64,000 bases of DNA from Vibrio furnissii CIP 102972 (GTDB lineage: Bacteria > Pseudomonadota > Gammaproteobacteria > Enterobacterales > Vibrionaceae). The DNA lies in the NCBI RefSeq assembly GCF_000176175.1, contig NZ_ACZP01000020.1, positions 186,001 to 250,000 of the forward strand, read 5' to 3'. The notes beneath the pieces are model-generated. The model did not search any database and was not told where the DNA came from. It saw nothing but the letters and a program-made list of their open reading frames with translations. Below are positions 52,918 through 64,000 of the stretch, piece by piece. The number at the start of each line of letters is the position of its first letter. The stretch's first letter is position 1. The translations under genes and the position numbers were made by a program.

Positions 52918-53550
52918 TTATTTCACCAGCAAAAAACCTTGCTCCATTAAGCGAATATTGTGCTCAATGAGCCGGTCCAAAAATTCTTCATTCAGTTCAA
53001 TGCCATGCACCGCAAGTAACGCTCGAGGCGCAATAAACGGAAAAACCATCAAGCTAATATAAGAAACACGGCACAACTGAGGATCCGCATCGGGACGAAT
53101 CACGCCCCGTTGAATCAGCTTTTGAAACATCATGTCTTGTACCGGCTTCGTCACATCCAAAATAACCTTTTCGATCAGTTGGCGTTGCAGTTCAGAAGGT
53201 GGCATCTGCATCACTTGCATGATCAAACGGGGGAAATGTGGCACTTTGATCATCTCGCGATAGTAAGTACGCATCAGTTCCGTCAGGTTCTTGTGATTGC
53301 TGTCTGCCAGCAGTTGCGTGATCTGCGCTTTCATCGGCGCCAACGTTTCACGCAGCATGGTTTCAAACAAGCCACCTTTGTTTCCAAAGTAGTAGCGAAT
53401 CATGCCAATATCGACGCCGGCTTTCTGGGCAATCAAGCGCGTTGAGACCTTGTCGTAGTCCATCACGGTGAATAGTTCCGTGGCTTGTTGCAACAGTAGC
53501 TCACGCACATCCGTGGGTTGTTGCGGGCGCCCCGCTTTTCTTGTACTCAT
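52918..53550 (-). CDS. TetR-family transcriptional regulator
   Basis: 210-residue repressor-type protein starting MSTRKAGRPQQPTDVRELLL (ATG 53550); longer in-frame starts at 53571 and 53604 are possible, as no start has a strong ribosome site. N-terminal helix-turn-helix about 12-58 (VSTRLIAQKAGVDIGMIRYY with FGNKGGLF). The C-terminal ligand domain is helical with no recognisable subfamily. It precedes the PAP2-glycosyltransferase pair on the same strand with a 102-base gap and may control it; ligand unknown. Confidence 0.88.
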   Translation of the reverse strand: MSTRKAGRPQQPTDVRELLLQQATELFTVMDYDKVSTRLIAQKAGVDIGMIRYYFGNKGGLFETMLRETLAPMKAQITQLLADSNHKNLTELMRTYYREMIKVPHFPRLIMQVMQMPPSELQRQLIEKVILDVTKPVQDMMFQKLIQRGVIRPDADPQLCRVSYISLMVFPFIAPRALLAVHGIELNEEFLDRLIEHNIRLMEQGFLLVK

Positions 53551-53708
53551 GCTCGACACCGCTCTATTCATCAATCGATGAATTATAGAAGTATCTGCGG
53601 GCACTGAATAGCATCAGGATAAAAAACCGCCGAATCAGTAGAAAATACTAATTTTTACCGCGTTAAAACCAAAAGCTCTTGAGCATGAATAAAAAATCAA
53701 CTTTAGGG

Positions 53709-53737
53709 TTGACGTGAATCAGCGAGTGCGGTACTAA
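53709..53737 (+). promoter_or_regulatory. leuLABCD promoter
   Basis: -35 TTGACG (53709-53714) and -10 TACTAA (53732-53737) with a 17-base spacer. A start near 53744 would place leuL 25 bases into the transcript, consistent with an attenuated leu operon. Confidence 0.6.
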
Positions 53738-53768
53738 TTTGTTAACTTAAATTTGTGGATTGTTACTA

Positions 53769-53831
53769 ATGACAACACGTTTTTCACTGCTCCTTAGCCT
53801 CCTCCTTATCGTGAATCCATCGCGCGGGTAG
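53769..53831 (+). CDS. leuL: leu operon leader peptide
   Basis: A 20-residue peptide, MTTRFSLLLSLLLIVNPSRG, with six leucine codons (CTG CTC CTT, then CTC CTC CTT) split by one serine, followed by Ile and Val. Located 24 bases downstream of the predicted promoter and ahead of a strong terminator, it is the classic attenuation leader: ribosome stalling at leucine codons when Leu-tRNA is scarce would favour the antiterminator. Too short for ordinary gene finding. The ribosome site is weak. Confidence 0.85.
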   Translation: MTTRFSLLLSLLLIVNPSRG

Positions 53832-53863
53832 GTAGTGGCAGAAAAACACCACAACAGAATCAC

Positions 53864-53893
53864 AAAAACCCGCACTTGATGCGGGTTTTTTTA
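53864..53893 (+). terminator. leu attenuator terminator
   Basis: ACCCGCA and TGCGGGT form a seven-base stem with loop CTTGA, followed by seven T, 33 bases after the leuL stop and 51 before leuA. The upstream GCGGGT inside the leuL stop region (about 53824-53829) can pair with the same ACCCGC to form an antiterminator. Confidence 0.85.
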
Positions 53894-53943
53894 TAACTAA
53901 ATCCAGGAAGTAAACGATTAACTCTCGGAATGAGGAAGCAAAC

Positions 53944-55494
53944 ATGAACGATCAGGTCATTATATTCGACACCACCTTACGCGATGGTGAACAAGCATTG
54001 TCAGCCAGCTTAACCGTCAAAGAGAAGCTGCAAATTGCTTTCGCACTCGAGCGTTTAGGCGTTGACGTGATCGAGGCAGGCTTCCCTGTATCATCACCGG
54101 GCGATTTTGAATCCGTACAAACCATTGCCAAACACATTAAAAACAGCCGTATCTGTGCCCTTTCGCGAGCCGTTGCCAAAGACATTGATGCCGCAGCTGA
54201 AGCGTTAAAAGTCGCAGAAGCATTCCGCATTCACACCTTCCTTGCTACCTCTACCATTCACGTTCAAGACAAATTGCGCCGTACCTACGACGATGTCGTC
54301 GAGATGGCGGTGAAGGCGGTGAAACACGCTCGCCAATACACCGACGATGTGGAATTCTCCTGTGAAGATGCAGGGCGCACCCCCATCGACAATCTGTGCC
54401 GCATGGTCGAAGCTGCCATTGATGCAGGTGCCAGCACCATCAACATTCCTGATACCGTGGGTTACACCCTGCCAAGCGAATTCGGTGTCATCATTGAACA
54501 GCTGTTTAATCGCGTCCCCAACATCGATAAAGCCGTGATTTCCGTGCACTGCCACGATGACTTAGGCTTGTCTGTTGCCAACTCCATTGCCGCAGTACAA
54601 GCCGGTGCTCGTCAGATTGAAGGCACCATCAACGGTATCGGTGAACGTGCCGGAAACTGTGCGCTAGAAGAGATTGCGATGATCATAAAAACGCGCCAGG
54701 ATTTGCTGGGCGTGACCACGAACTTCAAACACGATGAAATCAGCCGCACCAGTAAATTGGTGAGCCAACTGTGCAACATGCCGATTCAAAGCAACAAAGC
54801 CATTGTCGGCGCAAATGCCTTCAGCCATTCATCGGGCATTCACCAAGATGGCATGTTGAAGAACAAGAACACCTACGAAATCATGACCCCTGAATCGATT
54901 GGCCTGAAAAACCAAGCACTGAACCTCACCAGTCGCAGCGGCCGTGCTGCCGTGAAGAGCCACATGGATTCACTGGGTTACAACGACAACGAATACAACT
55001 TGGATGCGTTGTATGAAGACTTCCTAAAATTGGCCGACCGGAAAGGCCAGGTGTTTGATTACGACTTGGAAGCGTTGATGCACTTCTCCAACCTCCGTGA
55101 AGAAGATGATTTCTTTAAATTGAACTATCTGAGCGTGCAATCTGGTAGTGTAATGGCGACCACATCAATCAAACTGCAATGCGGCGATGAAGAGAAATGT
55201 GAAGCGGCTGTTGGGAACGGGCCGGTCGATGCGCTCTATCAATGTATTTACCGCGTCACCGGTTACGAGATCGTTTTGGATAAATTCGATCTGACAGCAA
55301 AAGGTGAAGGGGAAGATGGCTTGGGCCAAGCCGACATCATCGCGAATTACAAAGGCCGTAAATATCACGGTACAGGCGTCTCAACCGACATCGTTGAGGC
55401 CTCGGGTCAAGCGTTGCTGCATGTGATCAACAGCATTCATCGCGCCGACCAAATCGCCGAAATCAAACAGAAAAAGAAAGTCGCATCGGCGTAA
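53944..55494 (+). CDS. leuA: 2-isopropylmalate synthase
   Basis: First committed enzyme of leucine synthesis, joining acetyl-CoA and 2-oxoisovalerate. 516 residues starting MNDQVIIFDTTLRDGEQALS, with GAGGAAG before the ATG. HMG-CoA-lyase-like barrel with DTTLRDGEQA at 9-18, VISVHCHDDLG near 196-206 and NGIGERAGNC near 230; C-terminal leucine-sensing domain about 390-516. First structural gene of leuABCD; leuB follows after 62 bases. Confidence 0.97.
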   Translation: MNDQVIIFDTTLRDGEQALSASLTVKEKLQIAFALERLGVDVIEAGFPVSSPGDFESVQTIAKHIKNSRICALSRAVAKDIDAAAEALKVAEAFRIHTFLATSTIHVQDKLRRTYDDVVEMAVKAVKHARQYTDDVEFSCEDAGRTPIDNLCRMVEAAIDAGASTINIPDTVGYTLPSEFGVIIEQLFNRVPNIDKAVISVHCHDDLGLSVANSIAAVQAGARQIEGTINGIGERAGNCALEEIAMIIKTRQDLLGVTTNFKHDEISRTSKLVSQLCNMPIQSNKAIVGANAFSHSSGIHQDGMLKNKNTYEIMTPESIGLKNQALNLTSRSGRAAVKSHMDSLGYNDNEYNLDALYEDFLKLADRKGQVFDYDLEALMHFSNLREEDDFFKLNYLSVQSGSVMATTSIKLQCGDEEKCEAAVGNGPVDALYQCIYRVTGYEIVLDKFDLTAKGEGEDGLGQADIIANYKGRKYHGTGVSTDIVEASGQALLHVINSIHRADQIAEIKQKKKVASA

Positions 55495-55556
55495 TCTCGC
55501 CGCGACAACAGACACAACATGAAACGAACAAACTATTTTATAAGTGAAGGAATCGC

Positions 55557-56648
55557 ATGACAGACAAGACTTACAAGATCGCCGTACTTCCCGGTGACGG
55601 CATCGGCCCTGAAGTAATGCAGCAAGCACACAAAGTGCTGGATGCTATCGAACAGAAGTTTCAGTTAGCGTTTGTGCGTGAAGAACATGATATCGGTGGT
55701 ATTGCGATTGATAACCACGGTTGTCCACTGCCCGACAGTACACTGCATGCGTGTGAAGAAGCCGATGCCGTGCTCTTTGGTTCAGTTGGCGGACCAAAGT
55801 GGGAACATCTGCCCCCGAACGATCAACCGGAACGCGGCGCACTATTGCCACTGCGCAAACACTTCCAACTGTTCTGCAACTTACGTCCAGCGCAAATTCA
55901 CAAAGGGCTAGAAGCATTCTCGCCGCTGCGTGCTGACATCTCTGACCGCGGCTTTGATATTGTTGTAGTTCGTGAGTTAACCGGCGGCATCTACTTCGGC
56001 CAACCCAAAGGCCGTGAAGGTGAAGGCGCCAATGAAAAAGCATTCGACACCGAGGTGTACCACCGCTTTGAAATCGAACGCATCGCTAAAATAGCGTTTG
56101 AATCTGCTCGTCTGCGCCGCAAGAAAGTCTGCTCGATTGACAAAGCCAACGTGCTGCAAAGCTCTATTCTGTGGCGTGAAGTGGTTAGCGAAATTGCCAA
56201 AGACTACCCGGATGTCGAGCTATCACACATGTACATCGATAACGCGACCATGCAGTTGATTAAAGATCCATCCCAATTTGATGTGATGCTGTGTTCCAAC
56301 ATCTTCGGTGACATTATTTCTGATGAATGCGCGATGATCACAGGTTCCATGGGTATGCTGCCTTCCGCAAGCATGAACGAAAGCAAATTCGGCCTGTATG
56401 AACCTGCAGGCGGTAGCGCGCCAGATATCGCAGGTAAGAACATCGCCAACCCGGTTGCCCAGATCCTGTCAGCCGCGCTGATGCTACGATACAGCCTCGG
56501 AGAAGAAGACGCCGCGCAAGCGATTGAAACCGCAGTCAGCAAAGCACTGTCTGCTGGTCAGTTGACTGGCGATTTGGCAGGAAACAAACCAGCGCTATCG
56601 ACCAGCGAGATGGGCGATGTGATCGCCGCCTATATTCAAAACGCATAA
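55557..56648 (+). CDS. leuB: 3-isopropylmalate dehydrogenase
   Basis: NAD-dependent oxidative decarboxylase of leucine synthesis. 363 residues starting MTDKTYKIAVLPGDGIGPEV, with GAAGGA before the ATG. LFGSVGGPKWEHLPPNDQPE near 73-92; RELTGGIYFGQPKGR near 140-154; and the metal site NIFGDIISDECAMITGSMGM near 245-264. NAD-type adenine pocket GSAPDIAGKNIANP near 282. 58 bases before leuC. Confidence 0.97.
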   Translation: MTDKTYKIAVLPGDGIGPEVMQQAHKVLDAIEQKFQLAFVREEHDIGGIAIDNHGCPLPDSTLHACEEADAVLFGSVGGPKWEHLPPNDQPERGALLPLRKHFQLFCNLRPAQIHKGLEAFSPLRADISDRGFDIVVVRELTGGIYFGQPKGREGEGANEKAFDTEVYHRFEIERIAKIAFESARLRRKKVCSIDKANVLQSSILWREVVSEIAKDYPDVELSHMYIDNATMQLIKDPSQFDVMLCSNIFGDIISDECAMITGSMGMLPSASMNESKFGLYEPAGGSAPDIAGKNIANPVAQILSAALMLRYSLGEEDAAQAIETAVSKALSAGQLTGDLAGNKPALSTSEMGDVIAAYIQNA

Positions 56649-56706
56649 TTCGCAGAGCCGGCGATGCTCCGGCTCCATCTAGCTCTTTGAGCTCAAGGAA
56701 GAAGCA

Positions 56707-58113
56707 ATGTCACAAGCAAAAACCTTATACGAAAAAATTTACGATGCGCACGTTGTCGTGGCGGCGCAGGGCGAAAACCCAATTTTGTACATCGATCGTC
56801 ACTTAGTGCATGAAGTGACTTCACCGCAAGCCTTCGATGGTTTGCGTGAAAAAGGACGCCAAGTGCGTCAGGTCGGCAAAACATTCGCCACCATGGACCA
56901 CAACGTATCCACCACCACCAAAGACATCAACGCGTCTGGCGAGATGGCACGTATCCAGATGGAAACGCTGTCGAAAAACTGTGAAGAGTTCGGTGTGACC
57001 TTGTACGACATCAACCACAAGTATCAAGGCATCGTTCATGTCATGGGGCCAGAACTGGGCATTACGCTACCAGCAATGACCATCGTGTGTGGTGACTCTC
57101 ACACCGCAACTCACGGCGCGTTTGGTTCCCTAGCATTTGGTATCGGAACCTCCGAAGTGGAACACGTCCTGGCAACCCAAACGTTGAAGCAAGCGCGTGC
57201 CAAAACCATGAAAATTGATGTTCAGGGAAAAGTAGCGCCGGGCATTACAGCGAAAGACATCGTACTGGCAATCATTGGTAAAACCACCGCAGCAGGCGGC
57301 ACAGGGTACGTGGTTGAGTTCTGCGGCGAAGCGATTCGCGATCTGTCGATGGAAGGTCGTATGACCGTATGTAACATGGCGATTGAACTGGGCGCCAAAG
57401 CGGGCTTAATTGCCCCAGATGAGACCACGTTCAACTACATTCAAGGCCGTAAGTTCGCCCCAACTGGCGCGGATTGGGATGCAGCCGTGGCCTATTGGAA
57501 AACATTTAAAACGGACGAAGACGCACAATTTGATGCCGTGGTGACACTCAATGCCGCCGACATCAAACCACAAGTCACCTGGGGGACAAACCCAGGCCAA
57601 GTGATCGCGGTCGACCAACCAATTCCGACACCTGCATCATTCCACGATCCGGTTGAGCGCGCTTCAGCTGAAAAAGCATTGGCTTACATGGGCTTGGAAG
57701 CGGGCAAAATGCTGGCCGATTACAAGATTGATAAAGTCTTTGTCGGCTCGTGCACCAACTCACGCATTGAAGACATGCGCGCCGCCGCTGCTGTAGCGAA
57801 AGGCAAAAAAGTGGCTGGCCACGTTCAAGCGTTGATCGTACCAGGGTCAGAGCAAGTCAAAGCGCAGGCGGAAGCGGAAGGATTAGATAAGATCTTTATC
57901 GAAGCAGGCTTTGAATGGCGTTTGCCGGGGTGCTCGATGTGCCTAGCGATGAACAACGACCGCTTGGGGCCTGGGGAACGTTGCGCTTCGACTTCCAACC
58001 GGAACTTCGAAGGCCGTCAAGGTCGTGATGGACGTACGCATTTGGTCAGCCCAGCGATGGCCGCCGCCGCCGCGATTGCAGGTCACTTCGTCGATATTCG
58101 TGAAATTAACTAA
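56707..58113 (+). CDS. leuC: 3-isopropylmalate dehydratase large subunit
   Basis: [4Fe-4S] aconitase-family isomerase subunit acting with LeuD. 468 residues starting MSQAKTLYEKIYDAHVVVAA, with AAGGAAGAAG before the ATG. VCGDSHTATHGAFGSLAFGI near 130-149; cluster cysteines in VGSCTNSRIED near 345 and PGCSMCLAMNND near 407-417; SNRNFEGRQGRDGRTHLVSP near 433. Full length with all cluster ligands. leuD follows after 18 bases. Confidence 0.97.
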   Translation: MSQAKTLYEKIYDAHVVVAAQGENPILYIDRHLVHEVTSPQAFDGLREKGRQVRQVGKTFATMDHNVSTTTKDINASGEMARIQMETLSKNCEEFGVTLYDINHKYQGIVHVMGPELGITLPAMTIVCGDSHTATHGAFGSLAFGIGTSEVEHVLATQTLKQARAKTMKIDVQGKVAPGITAKDIVLAIIGKTTAAGGTGYVVEFCGEAIRDLSMEGRMTVCNMAIELGAKAGLIAPDETTFNYIQGRKFAPTGADWDAAVAYWKTFKTDEDAQFDAVVTLNAADIKPQVTWGTNPGQVIAVDQPIPTPASFHDPVERASAEKALAYMGLEAGKMLADYKIDKVFVGSCTNSRIEDMRAAAAVAKGKKVAGHVQALIVPGSEQVKAQAEAEGLDKIFIEAGFEWRLPGCSMCLAMNNDRLGPGERCASTSNRNFEGRQGRDGRTHLVSPAMAAAAAIAGHFVDIREIN

Positions 58114-58131
58114 GGACAGAGGACATATTCA

Positions 58132-58734
58132 ATGGCAGGTTTTCAACAACATACAGGCTTAGTGGTTCCTCTGGACGCAGCAAACGTCGACACGGATGCC
58201 ATCATTCCAAAGCAATTTCTACAGAAGGTAAACCGTATCGGTTTTGGTCAGCATCTGTTTCACGACTGGCGCTTCCTCGACGATGCTGGCAAACAGCCAA
58301 ATCCGCAATTCGTCATGAATCAACCACGTTACCAAGGCGCGAGTATTTTACTGGCGCGAGAAAACTTTGGTTGTGGTTCATCGCGTGAGCATGCACCTTG
58401 GGCACTGGCTGATTATGGTATTCGCGTCATGATCGCACCCAGCTTTGCGGATATCTTCTACGGCAACTCCATCAATAACCAGATGGTGCCGGTGCGCCTC
58501 ACCGAACAGGAAGTGGATGAGCTATTTACTTATGTTCACGCCAACGAAGGCGCAGAAATCACCGTAGATCTGGAATCGATGACCGTGTCTGCTAATGGTC
58601 AAACGTATTCATTTGAGATTGATGAGTTTCGTCGCCACTGCTTGCTCAATGGTTTGGACAACATTGGTCTAACTCTGCAACATGAGAGCAAAATTGCCGA
58701 TTATGAAGCGAAGATTCCAAGCTTTCTGAAATAA
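58132..58734 (+). CDS. leuD: 3-isopropylmalate dehydratase small subunit
   Basis: Swivelling small subunit of isopropylmalate isomerase. 200 residues starting MAGFQQHTGLVVPLDAANVD. Motifs: DTDAIIPKQFLQKVNRIGFG near 20-39 and ARENFGCGSSREHAPWAL near 75-92 (substrate recognition). Last gene of the leu operon, closed by a terminator. Confidence 0.97.
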   Translation: MAGFQQHTGLVVPLDAANVDTDAIIPKQFLQKVNRIGFGQHLFHDWRFLDDAGKQPNPQFVMNQPRYQGASILLARENFGCGSSREHAPWALADYGIRVMIAPSFADIFYGNSINNQMVPVRLTEQEVDELFTYVHANEGAEITVDLESMTVSANGQTYSFEIDEFRRHCLLNGLDNIGLTLQHESKIADYEAKIPSFLK

Positions 58735-58740
58735 CCATAT

Positions 58741-58764
58741 GGGCTGCTTTGCAGCCCTTTTTTA
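58741..58764 (+). terminator. leuABCD terminator
   Basis: GGGCTGC and GCAGCCC form a seven-base stem around TTT, followed by seven T. Confidence 0.9.
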
Positions 58765-58827
58765 TCCCTGAAAGAAAGTTCAACAGCATCGGGTCTTATC
58801 AGCACGATACTAAACTGGTCCCATGTT

Positions 58828-59613
58828 ATGAAACCTTTTATCACCATTTTACTGTCCACACTCTCCACAACCAGTTGGGCGGCGCCTAACGCAGAGCTGT
58901 GGCCATTCTGGAACCGTAGCGCCACGACACAATCGCTGACGGTTTCGCACCAAGCCTGGCAGCAATTACTTGACCGTTACCTCATGACGCAAGGTGAAAA
59001 CACCTTATTTGACTATGCAGCCGTCACGCATGCCGATCAACAATCATTGAGCCGTTACATCCAAGGCCTCAGCACGCTTGATCCTCGCCAGCTCACCAAA
59101 TCTCAGCAATACGCCTATTGGGTCAACCTATATAACGCGCTCACCGTGCAATTAATCCTAGAAAATTACCCCATCTCTTCGATCAAAAAGCTGGGCGGAT
59201 GGCTGAGTTTTGGGCCTTGGGATCAAGAGCTGCTCACCATTCAAGGTCAGAACATCTCCTTGAATGACATTGAGCATCGTATTTTGCGCCCTATCTGGCG
59301 CGACCCTCGCACGCACTATGCTGTGAATTGTGCCAGCTTAGGCTGCCCCAATTTGCAAAGTGAAGCGTTCACGGCTCACAACAGTGAACATCTACTGGAA
59401 CGAGCAGCGCATACGTTTATTAATAGCAATAAAGGCGCACGACAAAGCGAGGATCAGTGGGTGATTTCTTCTATTTATGACTGGTTCATTGAGGACTTTG
59501 GTTCTAAACGCGCCTTAATTCAACATTTGAGCACCTACCGCCCTGAACTCAAAGATTATCACGGTGAGTTACGCTATGAATACAACTGGCAACTGAACGA
59601 CAAAAAACGCTGA
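58828..59613 (+). CDS. DUF547 domain periplasmic protein
   Basis: 261-residue protein starting MKPFITILLSTLSTTSWAAP, with a signal peptide cleaved after about residue 18 (SWA). The DUF547 core spans about 75-200 and includes AYWVNLYNALTVQLILE near 94-110 and THYAVNCASLGCPNLQSEAF near 165-184, with paired cysteines. Function unknown; the NCAS-x-GCP block suggests a thiol- or protease-like site, but that is speculation. Has its own gap after the leu terminator, so it is probably transcribed separately. Confidence 0.82.
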   Translation: MKPFITILLSTLSTTSWAAPNAELWPFWNRSATTQSLTVSHQAWQQLLDRYLMTQGENTLFDYAAVTHADQQSLSRYIQGLSTLDPRQLTKSQQYAYWVNLYNALTVQLILENYPISSIKKLGGWLSFGPWDQELLTIQGQNISLNDIEHRILRPIWRDPRTHYAVNCASLGCPNLQSEAFTAHNSEHLLERAAHTFINSNKGARQSEDQWVISSIYDWFIEDFGSKRALIQHLSTYRPELKDYHGELRYEYNWQLNDKKR

Positions 59614-59617
59614 TAAT

Positions 59618-59646
59618 AAAAAGCCTCGAATCATCGAGGCCTTTTA
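59618..59646. terminator. Terminator after the DUF547 gene
   Basis: GCCTCGA and TCGAGGC form a seven-base stem with loop ATCA, with A and T runs on the two sides. Confidence 0.8.
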
Positions 59647-59703
59647 TTGAGGTTTGCGATTGGATAATGCTGATCGTTCGCAAAACTTATCGTCTGAAAC
59701 GAG

Positions 59704-59731
59704 AAAGCCCCGACTTTTCAGTCAGGGCTTT
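59704..59731 (-). terminator. Distal terminator of the ribosomal RNA operon
   Basis: AAAGCCC-t-GAC and GTC-g-GGGCTTT pair on the minus strand directly after the last 5S gene, followed by CTCGTTT. Confidence 0.7.
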
Positions 59732-59739
59732 GGAATTGA

Positions 59740-59856
59740 GCCTGGCGATGTCCTACTCTCACATGGGGAGACCCCACACTACCATCGGCGCTACTTCGTT
59801 TCACTTCTGAGTTCGGAATGGAATCAGGTGGGTCCAAAGTGCTATGGTCGCCAAAC
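59740..59856 (-). rRNA. rrf: 5S ribosomal RNA, distal copy
   Basis: About 117 bases. Recognised by GGCGACCATAGC at the 5' end, CCCATTCCGAACTCAGAAGT and TGGGGTCTCCCCATGTGAGA. Differs from the proximal copy at about eight positions (for example near 59752, 59809-59815 and 59838-59840) and has a G-U-rich terminal helix (GTTTGGC/GCCAGGC). End points are approximate. Confidence 0.93.
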
Positions 59857-59890
59857 AAATTTTTTGACCGCGTATCGCGTGTCGAATAAA

Positions 59891-59966
<76 letters not shown>

Positions 59967-59989
59967 ACACGAAATCTTTTGTCCGTGGA

Positions 59990-60018
59990 CTAAAAAAGCC
60001 CGTTTAGCAACGGGCTCT
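59990..60018 (-). terminator. Terminator-like hairpin between 5S and tRNA-Thr
   Basis: On the minus strand, AGCCCGTT-gcta-AACGGGCT is followed by TTTTTTAG. It sits after the proximal 5S gene and before tRNA-Thr, so tRNA-Thr and the second 5S need read-through or antitermination. Confidence 0.75.
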
Positions 60019-60029
60019 TCAAATTTAAA

Positions 60030-60147
60030 GCCTGGCGATGTTCTACTCTCACATGGGGAGACCCCACACTACCATCGACGCTGTTTCGTTTCACTTCTGA
60101 GTTCGGAATGGGATCAGGTGGGTCCAAAACGCTATGGTCGCCAAGCA
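60030..60147 (-). rRNA. rrf: 5S ribosomal RNA, proximal copy
   Basis: About 118 bases beginning TGCTTGGCGACCATAGCG and ending CGCCAGGC, about 90 bases after the 23S gene. Same core blocks as the distal copy. Confidence 0.95.
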
Positions 60148-60239
60148 AATTCTTAAAATTCGGAAAGCTGTTTTCTATTCTCACAACACATTCTTATGCA
60201 CTTAGCTTTGAGTCCACTACAAAACCCCTTGGGTGTTGT

Positions 60240-63130
<2,891 letters not shown>

Positions 63131-63355
63131 ATACAACCCGAAGGAGTTTCGGATTGTTGTTAAACAACCTAGGTGTCACACATTTAATTTACATGAGTGT
63201 GTGACTGATTTTGCCGGACTCAATTTTGAAGACTTACTGAATCAGTAAGCTTCGATACCAAGCACACTTGAATGTGTTTGTTGGTGTATTCCATTAGGAA
63301 TACATTGAGAACTTTACAAACAACAATAAATTGTTGTTTTGTCAGCTTTCCAAAT

Positions 63356-63367
63356 TGTTAAAGAGCA
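63356..63367 (-). promoter_or_regulatory. Spacer boxA antitermination element
   Basis: TGCTCTTTAACA on the minus strand, matching the ribosomal boxA that binds NusB-S10, located between tRNA-Ala and 23S as in E. coli. Confidence 0.85.
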
Positions 63368-63421
63368 AGATTTTCTAATGAAAACCATGTTTAAGAACAC
63401 TTAAGCAAATGTGCTTAAAGA

Positions 63422-63497
63422 TGGTGGAGCTAAGCAGGATCGAACTGCTGACCTCCTGCGTGCAAGGCAGGCGCTCTCCCAGCTGAGCTATAGCCCC
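63422..63497 (-). tRNA. tRNA-Ala, anticodon TGC
   Basis: 76-base cloverleaf beginning GGGGCTATAGCTCAGCTGGG with anticodon loop TTGCAAG and encoded CCA; in the 16S-23S spacer. Confidence 0.98.
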
Positions 63498-63539
63498 ATC
63501 AGGTGTTGATACTGTGTGCCAATCCTCTGGGAGGAAGAT

Positions 63540-63616
63540 TGGTGGGTCTGAGTGGACTCGAACCACCGACCTCTCGCTTATCAGGCGAACGCTCTAACCA
63601 CCTGAGCTACAGACCC
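63540..63616 (-). tRNA. tRNA-Ile, anticodon GAT
   Basis: 77-base cloverleaf beginning GGGTCTGTAGCTCAGGTGGT with anticodon loop TGATAAG and encoded CCA; first tRNA after 16S. Confidence 0.98.
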
Positions 63617-63681
63617 AGTATCGTCTCTAAAACGTATAAACCATCAATCTGTGTGAACACTCATCGCAATAATCATTCGTA

Positions 63682-64000
<319 letters not shown>

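Noticed and set aside
53605..53943. Possible leucine or other riboswitch ahead of leuA
   Set aside because: The leader peptide with leucine codons and the terminator explain the region as classical attenuation.

Overview
The window is a chromosomal segment of a gamma-proteobacterium, almost certainly a Vibrio. Gene content and order (glnE-MCP-CYTH/CHAD-DUF47-Pit, exeAB, cca/eno/pyrG/mazG/relA, barA(varS), acpS-pdxJ-recO-era-rnc-lepB-lepA-rseCBA-rpoE, nadB, ygfZ, ubiHI, zapA-6S-ygfA-rpiA-serA, ilvIH, fadD-like, leuO, leuABCD) match the core of Vibrio chromosome 1. The proteins look most like Vibrio orthologues. Species cannot be fixed from sequence reading alone. No insertion sequence, prophage, integron or CRISPR array was seen; this is ordinary core genome.

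Layout. 1-9.6 kb: the 3'-truncated glnE, a chemoreceptor, a small potassium channel, an inorganic triphosphatase, and a phosphate transporter with its PhoU-like partner, then an SH3/YgiM-type membrane protein. 9.6-12.1 kb: exeB-exeA, which serve type II secretion assembly. 12.2-24.2 kb: cca facing the pyrG-eno pair, then mazG, relA and rlmD, and the hybrid kinase barA/varS. 24.3-33.4 kb: a long minus-strand run from the sigma-E operon rpoE-rseABC through lepA-lepB-rnc-era-recO-pdxJ-acpS. 33.9-43.7 kb: nadB, the sdhE/ygfX pair, ygfZ-ybaK-like, a probable unrecognised small RNA, ytfK, ubiI-ubiH-ygfB, zapA, 6S RNA, ygfA and rpiA. 44-58.7 kb: a serine and branched-chain amino-acid block (serA, ilvIH, leuO, leuABCD) with a long-chain acyl-CoA ligase and a small TetR / PAP2 / glycosyltransferase set inserted between leuO and leuA. 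59.7-64 kb: a minus-strand ribosomal RNA operon ordered 16S (partial), tRNA-Ile, tRNA-Ala, 23S, 5S, tRNA-Thr, 5S.

Functional themes. Several genes belong to stringent and envelope-stress control (relA, ytfK, rpoE-rseABC, lepB) or carbon-storage control (barA/varS). The leu operon has a clear attenuator with a leucine-rich leader peptide. serA carries a consensus-perfect PurR-type operator. ytfK has a Pho-box-like element. rpoE has a recognisable sigma-E promoter.

The most noteworthy unexplained items are: (i) a structured, terminator-ended, gene-free stretch at about 37.82-38.00 kb that looks like a small RNA; (ii) the PAP2 phosphatase / MJ1255-type glycosyltransferase pair, coupled through a TTG start; and (iii) two divergent 5S genes separated by tRNA-Thr and an internal terminator-like hairpin.
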